From NCBI GenBank assembly GCA_937884735.1, contig CAKZYI010000276.1, forward strand, positions 1 through 5,360: a stretch of DNA of 5,360 nucleotides. The letters are read 5' to 3'. Each line of letters begins with the position of its first letter. Within the stretch, counting starts at the first letter, position 1. The stretch is from an uncultured Pleurocapsa sp. (GTDB lineage: Bacteria; Cyanobacteriota; Cyanobacteriia; Cyanobacteriales; Xenococcaceae). Shown here piece by piece: positions 1 through 5,162 of this stretch. A program made the position numbers and the translations under genes. Under the pieces are notes generated by a model. It did no database searches. It had not been told where the DNA came from and worked only from the letters and a program-made list of their open reading frames with translations.

Positions 1-245
1 GGTCTACCCTCTCTTCTGAAAAAACCCCCAGGAATGCGCCCTGCTGCGTATTGTTTTTCTTCGTAATCTACGGTTAGAGGTAAAAAATCAATCCCTTCTC
101 TTCCTTTCGCTCTGGTAGCTGATACCAAAACTGCTGTATCACCCGACTGTACTAGTACAGAACCGCCTGCCTGTGGTGCGAGCAAGCCTACTTTGAGTCT
201 GATATCACGACCATCAAAGGATATTGACTTGTCAAATTCCTGCAT
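1..245 (-). CDS. pnp: Polynucleotide phosphorylase, N-terminal part (runs off left edge)
   Basis: PNPase is a trimeric 3'-5' exoribonuclease that degrades RNA by phosphorolysis, releasing nucleoside diphosphates; in cyanobacteria it can also extend RNA tails. The 81 visible codons begin with MQEFDKSISFDGRDIRLKVG and belong to the first RNase PH-like domain. The signature is the run GREGIDFLPLTVDYEEK (residues 48-64) followed by YAAGRIPGGFFRREGR (66-81), which is the highly conserved PNPase N-terminal block including the FFRREGR RNA-contact segment. The rest of the protein (second RNase PH core, KH and S1 domains) lies outside the window. The ATG is at 245; a TAAGGA stretch lies 12 nt upstream of it, a rather long Shine-Dalgarno spacing. 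The gene follows the coaBC-like gene on the same strand after 124 bp, so it may be co-transcribed or have its own promoter. Identity is secure from sequence alone. Confidence 0.95.
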   Translation of the reverse strand, partial: MQEFDKSISFDGRDIRLKVGLLAPQAGGSVLVQSGDTAVLVSATRAKGREGIDFLPLTVDYEEKQYAAGRIPGGFFRREGR

Positions 246-347
246 TAAGTTTATGTTCCTTATTTTTTCGCTTCTTTTTCTCGTTGCTAGATCCTAACAT
301 TATCTGAATTGTTAAATTCTTAATATGTTGTAGCGATCTGATTTCTG

Positions 348-353
348 ATTATA
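348..353 (-). promoter_or_regulatory. Candidate -10 element for pnp
   Basis: The minus strand reads a perfect TATAAT here, about 100 nt upstream of the pnp start. No good -35 hexamer lies 16-19 nt upstream, so this is a weak call. If used, it gives pnp an untranslated leader of roughly 95 nt. The flanking ACTATAAT also matches 7 of 8 positions of the half-site repeated in the coaBC/nadA control region, but such AT-rich words occur easily by chance here. Confidence 0.25.
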
Positions 354-369
354 GTTTTAGCTCAATTGT

Positions 370-1632
370 TTAAGAAAATGTATTTTTCTGATTGATTACA
401 CGCCCTAAATAATTGGCGATCGCTTTAGCTATTTTTGGTTTGCCAATTGCTTTTTCTGGCTCACTGTCTTTTGTAACTAAATAAGCAACCTGTGTCCCTG
501 TTGAGAAATGTTCTTCGCCACGATTTGCTACCACCATCTGATAGCCTTGTTGCAATCTTTGCTTGGCAATATTGATTAATTCTTCGTGGGTAATATCTTC
601 TTGATATTTAAAGGTAATCATTCCCAAACTAGGAAATCTTGCTCGGACTTCACCAATAACTTTTTGGGTGGTTGTCAATTCGATTTTGGAGAGCGCGCCA
701 CCACTGGGTATTTTGCCAGGAAAAATATTTTTTGGTTGGTAGTCAGCTACCGCAGCCGAAAAGATACCGTAGCGATAGTCATTTTGTAACTCTGCTATTA
801 CTTCTTGGCAATATTGGTCATAGGAGGTAACTATCTTGTGGGGGATATATTCAGAAGGAGAATAGCTGCCCTGTCCGTGAATTAATTTAACTTTTGCACC
901 CCGCAAATATAACTCTTGGGCAATGCAAGCACCTAATCTACCTGTAAAGCGGTTGGTTAAGCGACGTATATTATCAATCGGGACTGGTGTAGGACCTCCT
1001 GTAACTAATATTGGTATATTCTTGAGGGGAGATGAACTAGCTGCACGACATACGGCAGAGGCGATCGCTTCTTCATCTGGTAGATTGTTTTTCCCATTGG
1101 CAACTTTGGGTGAAATAATATTTACACCCATGCTATTTAACTGTTGCAGAGAGTTTGTCAAAATAGAATTGTGCAAGCTACCGTGCATCGTTGGCGCAAT
1201 TAAAATTTTGGTTTTGCCTTGCTCCATTCTGCCAATAGCCGAGCCTAAAGTAGAAGTAATTACTCCATCTGCAATACCCAGAGCCATTTTATTGATTGTG
1301 TTGTAGGTTGCAGGGGCTACTACATAAGCCGCAAAAGGATTTTCATCGCTGAGATGTTCGGCATTTGCAGTCAGTTTGGTCACAACAGCATTAGTCGTCC
1401 TCCATGCCAAAGCATCTATTGTGACATACCTCACAGCTTCGGTTGAAGCAAACGCTACTACTTCTGCACCCTGACGGCGTAAGGTGCGAGCAATTAGAGG
1501 AGCTTTCATGGCTGCAATGCGTCCTGTAACCAACAAAGCAATACGTTTATTTTGTAGATGAGTTGACTCCAAAGCTAAAGCGCGATCGCTTAATGCCGAT
1601 TCTGGTGGCGGTTGAAAATTCCAATCACTCAT
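370..1632 (-). CDS. coaBC: CoaBC-like bifunctional flavoprotein: phosphopantothenoylcysteine decarboxylase / phosphopantothenate-cysteine ligase family, divergent
   Basis: The family makes 4'-phosphopantetheine for coenzyme A: the CoaB half joins cysteine to phosphopantothenate using CTP and the FMN-binding CoaC half decarboxylates the product. The CoaC-like half spans about residues 28-190: a Rossmann start (IALLVTGRIAAMKAP, 31-45), the catalytic-type His at 93, and APATYNTINK (107-116) with the conserved Asn111. The CoaB-like half spans 205-415: VTGGPTPVPID (210-220), Asn227 in TNRFTGRLG, AAVADY (293-298) and Lys307. Odd points: the usual TGG is TGR38, the PAMN motif is PTMH (147-150), and the flap that normally carries the catalytic Cys reads KVANGKNNLPDE (176-187) without Cys. 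The ligase half has FKYQED (341-346), closer to stand-alone streptococcal-type CoaB than to the GFAAET form. Canonical cyanobacterial CoaBC, as I recall it, keeps these motifs, so this may be a paralog; the symbol denotes the family. ATG at 1632 is needed, as the next Met (42) lies inside the flavin fold. No clear Shine-Dalgarno site. Confidence 0.8.
   Translation of the reverse strand: MSDWNFQPPPESALSDRALALESTHLQNKRIALLVTGRIAAMKAPLIARTLRRQGAEVVAFASTEAVRYVTIDALAWRTTNAVVTKLTANAEHLSDENPFAAYVVAPATYNTINKMALGIADGVITSTLGSAIGRMEQGKTKILIAPTMHGSLHNSILTNSLQQLNSMGVNIISPKVANGKNNLPDEEAIASAVCRAASSSPLKNIPILVTGGPTPVPIDNIRRLTNRFTGRLGACIAQELYLRGAKVKLIHGQGSYSPSEYIPHKIVTSYDQYCQEVIAELQNDYRYGIFSAAVADYQPKNIFPGKIPSGGALSKIELTTTQKVIGEVRARFPSLGMITFKYQEDITHEELINIAKQRLQQGYQMVVANRGEEHFSTGTQVAYLVTKDSEPEKAIGKPKIAKAIANYLGRVINQKNTFS
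416..423. repeat. HIP1 octamer
   Basis: Exact GCGATCGC, the highly iterated palindrome of many cyanobacterial genomes. This copy is inside the 3' end of the coaBC-like gene. Confidence 0.9.
1061..1068. repeat. HIP1 octamer
   Basis: Exact GCGATCGC inside the coaBC-like gene, near the junction of its two domains. Confidence 0.9.
1582..1589. repeat. HIP1 octamer
   Basis: Exact GCGATCGC in the 5' end of the coaBC-like gene, in the non-conserved N-terminal extension. Confidence 0.9.
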
Positions 1633-1692
1633 TGATTCTAAATATCTTGATTAATAACACGCCTTATTCAAGCTGCAAATTTTGGTGACATA

Positions 1693-1726
1693 TACTATAA
1701 TAGACTTATAGTAGATTTTACTATAA
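1693..1726. promoter_or_regulatory. Triple half-site operator between the divergent coaBC-like gene and nadA
   Basis: Three perfect copies of one octamer occur in alternating orientation: TACTATAA (1693-1700), its reverse complement TTATAGTA (1706-1713) and TACTATAA again (1719-1726). Both spacers are exactly 5 bp (TAGAC and GATTT), so neighbouring units form two overlapping inverted repeats with 13-bp periodicity. The outer units each contain TATAAT (1696-1701 and 1722-1727), so a bound protein would cover likely -10 elements. The position, 34 bp before the nadA start and within the 127-bp divergent gap, suits a repressor of nadA and possibly also of the coaBC-like gene. NrtR-type regulators are known to control NAD genes in cyanobacteria, but I cannot confirm that this is an NrtR site. 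Confidence 0.6.
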
Positions 1727-1727
1727 T
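1722..1727 (+). promoter_or_regulatory. Candidate -10 element for nadA
   Basis: A perfect TATAAT lies 32 bp before the nadA ATG and inside the third operator unit. TAGACT (1701-1706) is a 4/6 match to TTGACA but at only 15 bp spacing. A second TATAAT at 1696-1701 is an alternative -10 and also lacks a good -35. An AAGGA Shine-Dalgarno sequence (1743-1747) lies 12 nt before the nadA start codon. Confidence 0.35.
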
Positions 1728-1759
1728 TGAAATTTTAAATTTAAGGACTATTAATAAAC

Positions 1760-2722
1760 ATGTTTGCGACAGCAACACCTAAGACCAATTCTAATGAAAT
1801 TCCTAGCGATTTATTTGCTGCAATCAACGAACTGAAAAAAGAGCTAAACGCTGTAATTTTGGCACACTATTATCAGGAGTCAGATATTCAAGATATTGCG
1901 GATTATTTGGGAGATTCATTAGGTTTGTCGCAACAAGCAGCCAATACTGATGCAGAGGTAATCGTTTTTGCAGGAGTGCATTTTATGGCAGAGACAGCCA
2001 AAATACTTAATCCCGACAAGTTAGTATTGCTACCAGATTTAGAAGCAGGTTGTTCTCTAGCAGACAGTTGTCCTCCAAAACAATTTAAGGCTTTTAAAGA
2101 GGCTCATCCCGACCACATTGTCATTTCGTACATTAACTGTACTGCTGAAATTAAAGCCCTTAGCGATATTATTTGTACTAGTTCTAATGCGGTAAAAATA
2201 GTCAATCAAATTCCTAAAGAACAACCGATTATTTTTGCTCCAGATCGCAATTTAGGGCGTTATGTTGGGGAGCAAACAGGAAGAGATTTGGTACTGTGGG
2301 AAGGTAGCTGTATTGTTCACGAAACTTTCTCCGAGAAAAGAATAGTCGAATTAAAGATAGAGCATCCTACTGCTGAGATGATTGCTCACCCAGAATGCGA
2401 ACCTCCTGTACTCCGTCATGCAGATTATATCGGTTCGACTACTGCTTTATTAAATCATGCTCAAGCTAGCCAAAGCGACAAATTTATTGTAGCAACCGAA
2501 CCTGGTATTATTCACCAGATGGAAAAAGCTGCTCCCAACAAGCTATTTATTCCTGCTCCTGGAACAAATAACTGTGCCTGTAATGAATGTCCTTATATGC
2601 GCTTGAATACCCTGGAGAAACTCTATTTAGCAATGAAAAATAAAACTCCAGAAATAACTTTACCTGAAGATATTCGGACAGGGGCATTAAAGCCTATTCA
2701 AAGAATGTTGGAAATGTCGTAA
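1760..2722 (+). CDS. nadA: Quinolinate synthase NadA
   Basis: NadA condenses iminoaspartate with dihydroxyacetone phosphate to give quinolinate, the committed precursor in de novo NAD synthesis; it is a cytosolic enzyme with one oxygen-sensitive [4Fe-4S] cluster. The 320-residue length fits the family. The pseudo-threefold domains each supply one cluster cysteine: C98 in EAGCSLADSC, C184 in WEGSCIVHE and C277 in CACNECPYM (272-280). Other conserved family motifs are AHYYQ (35-39), GDSLGLSQQA (51-60), SYINCTAE (123-130) and AHPECEPPV (209-217). All three ligands and the His/Tyr/Asn/Glu positions of the active site are present, so the enzyme should work. C272 and C274 next to the ligand are additional cysteines, as in the Cys-rich C-terminal motif of other NadA proteins. 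It is transcribed alone, divergently from the coaBC-like gene, and the operator array lies directly upstream. Confidence 0.97.
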   Translation: MFATATPKTNSNEIPSDLFAAINELKKELNAVILAHYYQESDIQDIADYLGDSLGLSQQAANTDAEVIVFAGVHFMAETAKILNPDKLVLLPDLEAGCSLADSCPPKQFKAFKEAHPDHIVISYINCTAEIKALSDIICTSSNAVKIVNQIPKEQPIIFAPDRNLGRYVGEQTGRDLVLWEGSCIVHETFSEKRIVELKIEHPTAEMIAHPECEPPVLRHADYIGSTTALLNHAQASQSDKFIVATEPGIIHQMEKAAPNKLFIPAPGTNNCACNECPYMRLNTLEKLYLAMKNKTPEITLPEDIRTGALKPIQRMLEMS

Positions 2723-2775
2723 AGATAAGAAATCAAAAACCAAAAATACTTGTAAATAAATATTTAAAGCGAATT

Positions 2776-2797
2776 TAGTTGATTTTTTTGTCAACTA
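2776..2797. repeat. Inverted repeat downstream of nadA
   Basis: TAGTTGA (2776-2782) and TCAACTA (2791-2797) form a perfect 7-bp stem around an 8-nt loop of seven T and one G. It starts 54 bp after the nadA stop and could act as a transcript-end hairpin. It is not a standard intrinsic terminator, because the T-run is in the loop rather than after the stem. Confidence 0.4.
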
Positions 2798-2950
2798 GAG
2801 AGACAATGGGGGATATCAACACGATCGCATTACTGAAAAAATTAGTTAAACTCTATTAGCGTTATGGAAAATTGACATTAAGATACAAGCATTATTAGGC
2901 ACAAGAATAAGATTTTAAACAAGCTAATAGCCGATTGCTATAAAAACTGC

Positions 2951-2964
2951 TGACTTATAAGTCA
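2951..2964. repeat. Perfect 14-bp palindrome
   Basis: TGACTTATAAGTCA is self-complementary over all 14 positions. It lies in non-coding DNA about 240 bp upstream of recA and downstream of the small minus-strand frame. The shape is that of a dimeric regulator site, but a palindrome this long is expected by chance about once in three windows of this size, so function is uncertain. Confidence 0.35.
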
Positions 2965-3020
2965 TTATCAAATACCAAAAACGTTAAATTTTCCGCCATT
3001 TTTGAAAGAGAAAGCCCGCG

Positions 3021-3203
3021 TTAAACTAAAGCATATGCAGAGCAGTATCCTAAAGGACTCCCTTTGACACCAAAGGTATATTCTTTGAGAAGCTGAAAGG
3101 CATGCACTTGACAGCCGCTATGATGGGGATAATTCCCACAATGGGCTGTCTTGCAAGGGCAAGTCTCGTTTAAGACAAATTTACCCTTTATTGATTGAGA
3201 CAT
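3021..3203 (-). CDS. Possible small Cys/His-rich protein, unknown function
   Basis: A 60-codon open frame with no recognised family. It contains five Cys and four His: TCPCKTAHC (14-22), PHHSGC (26-31), H34 and C54. The CxC...HC...HHxxC..H spacing would suit a small metal-binding or redox module; this is inference. No signal peptide or membrane segment is visible. For coding: the frame starts with ATG directly after a TGA (3204-3206), and hand-counted GC is about 41%, against about 30% in the adjacent non-coding 298 bp. Against: no Shine-Dalgarno sequence is visible (upstream reads ACTTGCCATGA), its promoter would have to lie inside recA, and its start is only 2 bp from the recA start on the other strand, so it occupies the place expected for the recA promoter and leader. 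The same DNA also folds into plus-strand hairpins. I rate coding as roughly even odds. Confidence 0.4.
   Translation of the reverse strand: MSQSIKGKFVLNETCPCKTAHCGNYPHHSGCQVHAFQLLKEYTFGVKGSPLGYCSAYALV
3110..3176 (+). other. Hairpin-rich segment in the recA upstream region
   Basis: On the plus strand GACAGCC (3110-3116) pairs with GGCTGTC (3144-3150). Inside it TGGGGA (3124-3129) pairs with TTCCCA (3133-3138, one G-U) around a 3-nt loop. CTTGC/GCAAG (3150-3154 and 3159-3163) and GTCT/AGAC (3163-3166 and 3173-3176) can form further short stems. This could be a structured recA leader, or a by-product of coding on the other strand. It lies 30-96 nt before the recA ATG. Confidence 0.3.
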
Positions 3204-3205
3204 TC

Positions 3206-4291
3206 ATGGCAAGTCGCACAAGTACTTCAAACAATTCTGAAAAAGAAAATAAAGATAAGGCTTTAAATTTGGTTTTAAAGCAAATAGAACGTAACTTTGG
3301 CAAGGGCGCAATCATGCGCTTGGGAGATGCCGCTCAAATGAAGGTAGAAACCATACCAAGTGGTGCATTAACTTTTGATGTGGCACTGGGAGGGGGATTA
3401 CCAAAAGGAAGAATTATTGAAATTTATGGTCCAGAAAGTTCTGGTAAAACTACTTTAGCATTACATGCGATCGCCGAAACGCAAAAGATGGGTGGAGTAG
3501 CCGCTTTTGTAGATGCCGAACACGCTCTAGATCCTACTTATTCTAAAGCTTTGGGTGTAGATATTGAGAATCTTTTAGTTGCTCAACCAGACAATGGAGA
3601 GTCGGGTTTAGAAATAGTCGATCAGCTAGTACGATCGGCAGCAGGAGACTTAGTAGTGGTAGACTCTGTAGCAGCATTGCCACCCCGCGCTGAAATTGAA
3701 GGAGAAATGGGCGATAATCAAGTGGGATTGCAAGCTCGCTTAATGAGTAAAGCCCTAAGAAAAATCGCAGGAAATATTGGTAAATCTGGATCTACCGTAA
3801 TTTTCCTCAATCAGCTACGTCAGAAAATTGGTATTACCTATGGTAGCCCCGAAGTTACTACGGGAGGAAATGCACTCAAATTCTATTGCTCTGTTAGGTT
3901 GGATATTCGTCGAGTGCAAACCCTTAAAAAAGGTAATGAAGGGATGTATGGTATCCGCGCCAAAGTCAAGGTAGCAAAGAATAAAGTTGCTCCTCCTTTC
4001 CGTGTGGCTGAATTTGATATTATTTTTGGCAAAGGAATTTCTAATATTGGCTGTTTGCTAGATTTAGCAGAAGATGCAGACATTGTTATTCGTAAAGGTG
4101 CTTGGTATAGCTACAAAGGCGATAATATTGGTCAAGGTAGGGATAATACTATTAACTACCTATTGGAAACTCCAGAGTTAGCTGCTGAAATTGAACAACT
4201 GGTTAAGAATAAGCTAAATGAAGGTGCTACGGTATCGGCTAATTCTGTTGCCCCTGAAGCGGTAATTTCAGACGCTGATGCAGAAGAATAA
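3206..4291 (+). CDS. recA: Recombinase RecA
   Basis: RecA forms ATP-dependent filaments on single-stranded DNA, drives strand exchange in homologous repair and stimulates LexA-type self-cleavage. From the ATG at 3206 it is 361 residues, a normal bacterial length. Visible parts: N-terminal helix region (about 17-40), Walker A GPESSGKT (75-82), catalytic Glu105 in FVDAEHALDP, Walker B LVVVDS (149-154), loop L1 around EGEMGDNQVG (165-174), NQLRQKIG (202-209) with the ATP-sensing Gln203, loop L2 to TTGGNALKFY (218-227), and an acidic C-terminus SDADAEE. All catalytic positions are intact. A TTG at 3191 would add five residues (MIETF), but MASRTS fits the usual cyanobacterial start and has a weak GAGA ribosome site 5 nt upstream. 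No convincing cyanobacterial or Gram-positive type LexA box was found upstream, so SOS control is not evident. Confidence 0.97.
   Translation: MASRTSTSNNSEKENKDKALNLVLKQIERNFGKGAIMRLGDAAQMKVETIPSGALTFDVALGGGLPKGRIIEIYGPESSGKTTLALHAIAETQKMGGVAAFVDAEHALDPTYSKALGVDIENLLVAQPDNGESGLEIVDQLVRSAAGDLVVVDSVAALPPRAEIEGEMGDNQVGLQARLMSKALRKIAGNIGKSGSTVIFLNQLRQKIGITYGSPEVTTGGNALKFYCSVRLDIRRVQTLKKGNEGMYGIRAKVKVAKNKVAPPFRVAEFDIIFGKGISNIGCLLDLAEDADIVIRKGAWYSYKGDNIGQGRDNTINYLLETPELAAEIEQLVKNKLNEGATVSANSVAPEAVISDADAEE
3467..3474. repeat. HIP1 octamer
   Basis: Exact GCGATCGC inside recA, just after the Walker A codons. Confidence 0.9.
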
Positions 4292-4324
4292 TTAAGATCT
4301 ATCTAATGTAAGTAAATCAATCAG

Positions 4325-4350
4325 AGGCGAGTTTTATCTCGTCTTTTTAA
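4325..4350 (+). terminator. Intrinsic terminator of recA
   Basis: AGGCGAG (4325-4331) pairs with CTCGTCT (4338-4344), seven pairs including one G-U, around the loop TTTTAT. The stem runs straight into a T-run and further T-rich sequence. It starts 34 bp after the recA stop, so recA is probably transcribed separately from the gene downstream. Confidence 0.8.
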
Positions 4351-4486
4351 TTTTTAATTTTTATTTTTTGCCCAAAAATGATTGACTTTATCTAATTTTT
4401 TTATTATTGATTAATTCTTGATTTAAATTTCATGGAAAATCAAATTATTTCGGAATATACTTAGCTTTAAATTAATTTTTATAGTT

Positions 4487-4513
4487 TGCTTGTTTAAATC
4501 TTAATAACAAGCA
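4487..4513. repeat. Inverted repeat upstream of the MshEN-like gene
   Basis: TGCTTGTT (4487-4494) and AACAAGCA (4506-4513) are perfect reverse complements over 8 bp with an 11-nt AT-only-but-one centre. It is 71 bp before the start codon and could be an operator or a leader hairpin. Confidence 0.35.
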
Positions 4514-4537
4514 GTCTAAGCTTTAAAACATATTTAT

Positions 4538-4555
4538 AAATCTCATTATAGATTT
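4538..4555. repeat. Short inverted repeat in the leader of the MshEN-like gene
   Basis: AAATCT (4538-4543) and AGATTT (4550-4555) form a perfect 6-bp stem with a 6-nt loop, followed by T-rich sequence. The stem is AT-rich and weak. It lies 29 bp before the start codon. Confidence 0.25.
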
Positions 4556-4584
4556 TTATTAATTGTTTTGAGGCAATATACGTA

Positions 4585-5103
4585 ATGTCAAAAAATATTA
4601 TGACAGAGTCTAAAAATTCTGAATTGCTAGGACAAACCCTAAGAAGAGCAGGTTTGATTTCTTTTTCTCAAATACAAGTTGCATTGAGCGATCAAGAATA
4701 CAATCAAAATCTTTTGATTGGAGAAATTCTGGCTTTGAGGGGATGGATTGAACAGCAAACAGCCGATTTCTTCGCTGATGAATGGCAGCCTTTGACCGAT
4801 CGATTGGAAAAGTATCCTTTAGGATATTATCTGGTTAAATCAGGACTGTTAACGGGAGAGCAAGCATATTTGATTCTAGAGGAACAAAAACAGCTTTGGA
4901 TCAAATTTGGTTCGATCGCAATTATCAAAGGATTAATTACCCAAGATACTCTCAATTTCTTTTTAGATAGTATATTTCCAGGAGTATCATCAGATCCTCC
5001 AGCAATGGGAGCAAAATCTACGCAGCAAGAGCCAGAAAAAACAGAGCCAGACAGCCCAGCTACGGAAGAAATTGACTACGATGATATTCCCTGGATTGAT
5101 TAA
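4585..5103 (+). CDS. Uncharacterised protein with four MshEN/GspE-N-like repeats and an acidic tail
   Basis: A 172-residue soluble protein; no signal peptide or membrane helix is seen. I read four related 24-residue units of the form xxGxxLxxxGLIxxxQxxxALxxQ: residues 14-37 (G16, G23, Q37), 44-67 (G46, G53), 78-101 (G80, G87, Q101) and 107-130 (G109, G116). Spacers inside each pair are 6 and 5 residues, as in MshEN domains, the N-terminal modules of GspE/PilB-type ATPases that in some members bind cyclic di-GMP. The Arg that begins the ligand-binding motif (RLGxx) is absent in all four units, so ligand binding is doubtful. Residues 132-160 are a Pro/Ser/Glu/Thr-rich, probably disordered linker, and the end reads EEIDYDDIPWID. 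No ATPase domain follows. ATG 4585 is preferred over the in-frame ATG at 4600 because GAGG (4570-4573) lies 11 nt upstream. Function unknown; a scaffold or adaptor role is a guess. Confidence 0.85.
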   Translation: MSKNIMTESKNSELLGQTLRRAGLISFSQIQVALSDQEYNQNLLIGEILALRGWIEQQTADFFADEWQPLTDRLEKYPLGYYLVKSGLLTGEQAYLILEEQKQLWIKFGSIAIIKGLITQDTLNFFLDSIFPGVSSDPPAMGAKSTQQEPEKTEPDSPATEEIDYDDIPWID

Positions 5104-5162
5104 GTGATAATCCAAGCTGTAATGTTGTTAGTAGATTTGGTAAAGCAAGATTAACTACTAAT

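Larger units (their letters stand above)
2723..3020. other. AT-rich intergenic region between nadA and the small minus-strand frame
   Basis: This 298-bp stretch is about 30% GC by hand count and has no credible gene. It holds an inverted repeat (2776-2797) and a perfect 14-bp palindrome (2951-2964), listed separately. There is a near-HIP1 word (ACGATCGCAT) at 2821-2830. No intrinsic terminator with a following T-run is visible after nadA. Confidence 0.7.
4292..4584. other. AT-rich intergenic region after recA
   Basis: This 293-bp stretch holds the recA terminator (4325-4350) and then an AT-rich leader for the next gene with two inverted repeats (4487-4513 and 4538-4555). Open frames in it are ten codons or fewer and look like noise. 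A -10-like TATAAA is at 4535-4540 without a clear -35. Confidence 0.7.

Noticed and set aside
147..160. Perfect 14-bp palindrome CTGTACTAGTACAG
   Set aside because: It lies inside conserved pnp codons and its two GTAC halves are 2 bp apart, which does not fit the cyanobacterial LexA box spacing; treated as coincidence.
586..1306. Plus-strand open frames of 67 and 127 codons (586-789 and 923-1306)
   Set aside because: They lie antisense inside the coaBC-like gene, whose protein is clearly conserved; their translations show no family-like pattern.
2806..2859. 17-codon frame starting ATGGGGGATATC, with protein-like sequence continuing past several stops
   Set aside because: Too short and interrupted at 2857 and repeatedly afterwards; no recognisable family, so it is not called a gene or a pseudogene.
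3108..3133. TTGACA (3108-3113) and GATAAT (3128-3133) as a recA promoter
   Set aside because: Spacing is only 14 bp, well short of the usual 16-18, so the pair was not called.
3218..3223. AGTACT near the recA start as a LexA site
   Set aside because: Only the central word is present, inside recA codons; the second half of a box is missing.
3883..4083. Minus-strand open frame of 66 codons
   Set aside because: Antisense shadow within recA, with no independent support.
4463..4527. Direct repeat AGCTTTAAA at 4463-4471 and 4519-4527
   Set aside because: A 9-bp AT-rich repeat in AT-rich DNA with no further structure is expected by chance.
5128..5161. Inverted repeat TTAGTAG / CTACTAA before the ion channel start
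   Set aside because: 7-bp arms of low complexity with a 20-nt loop; not strong enough to be a terminator or operator.
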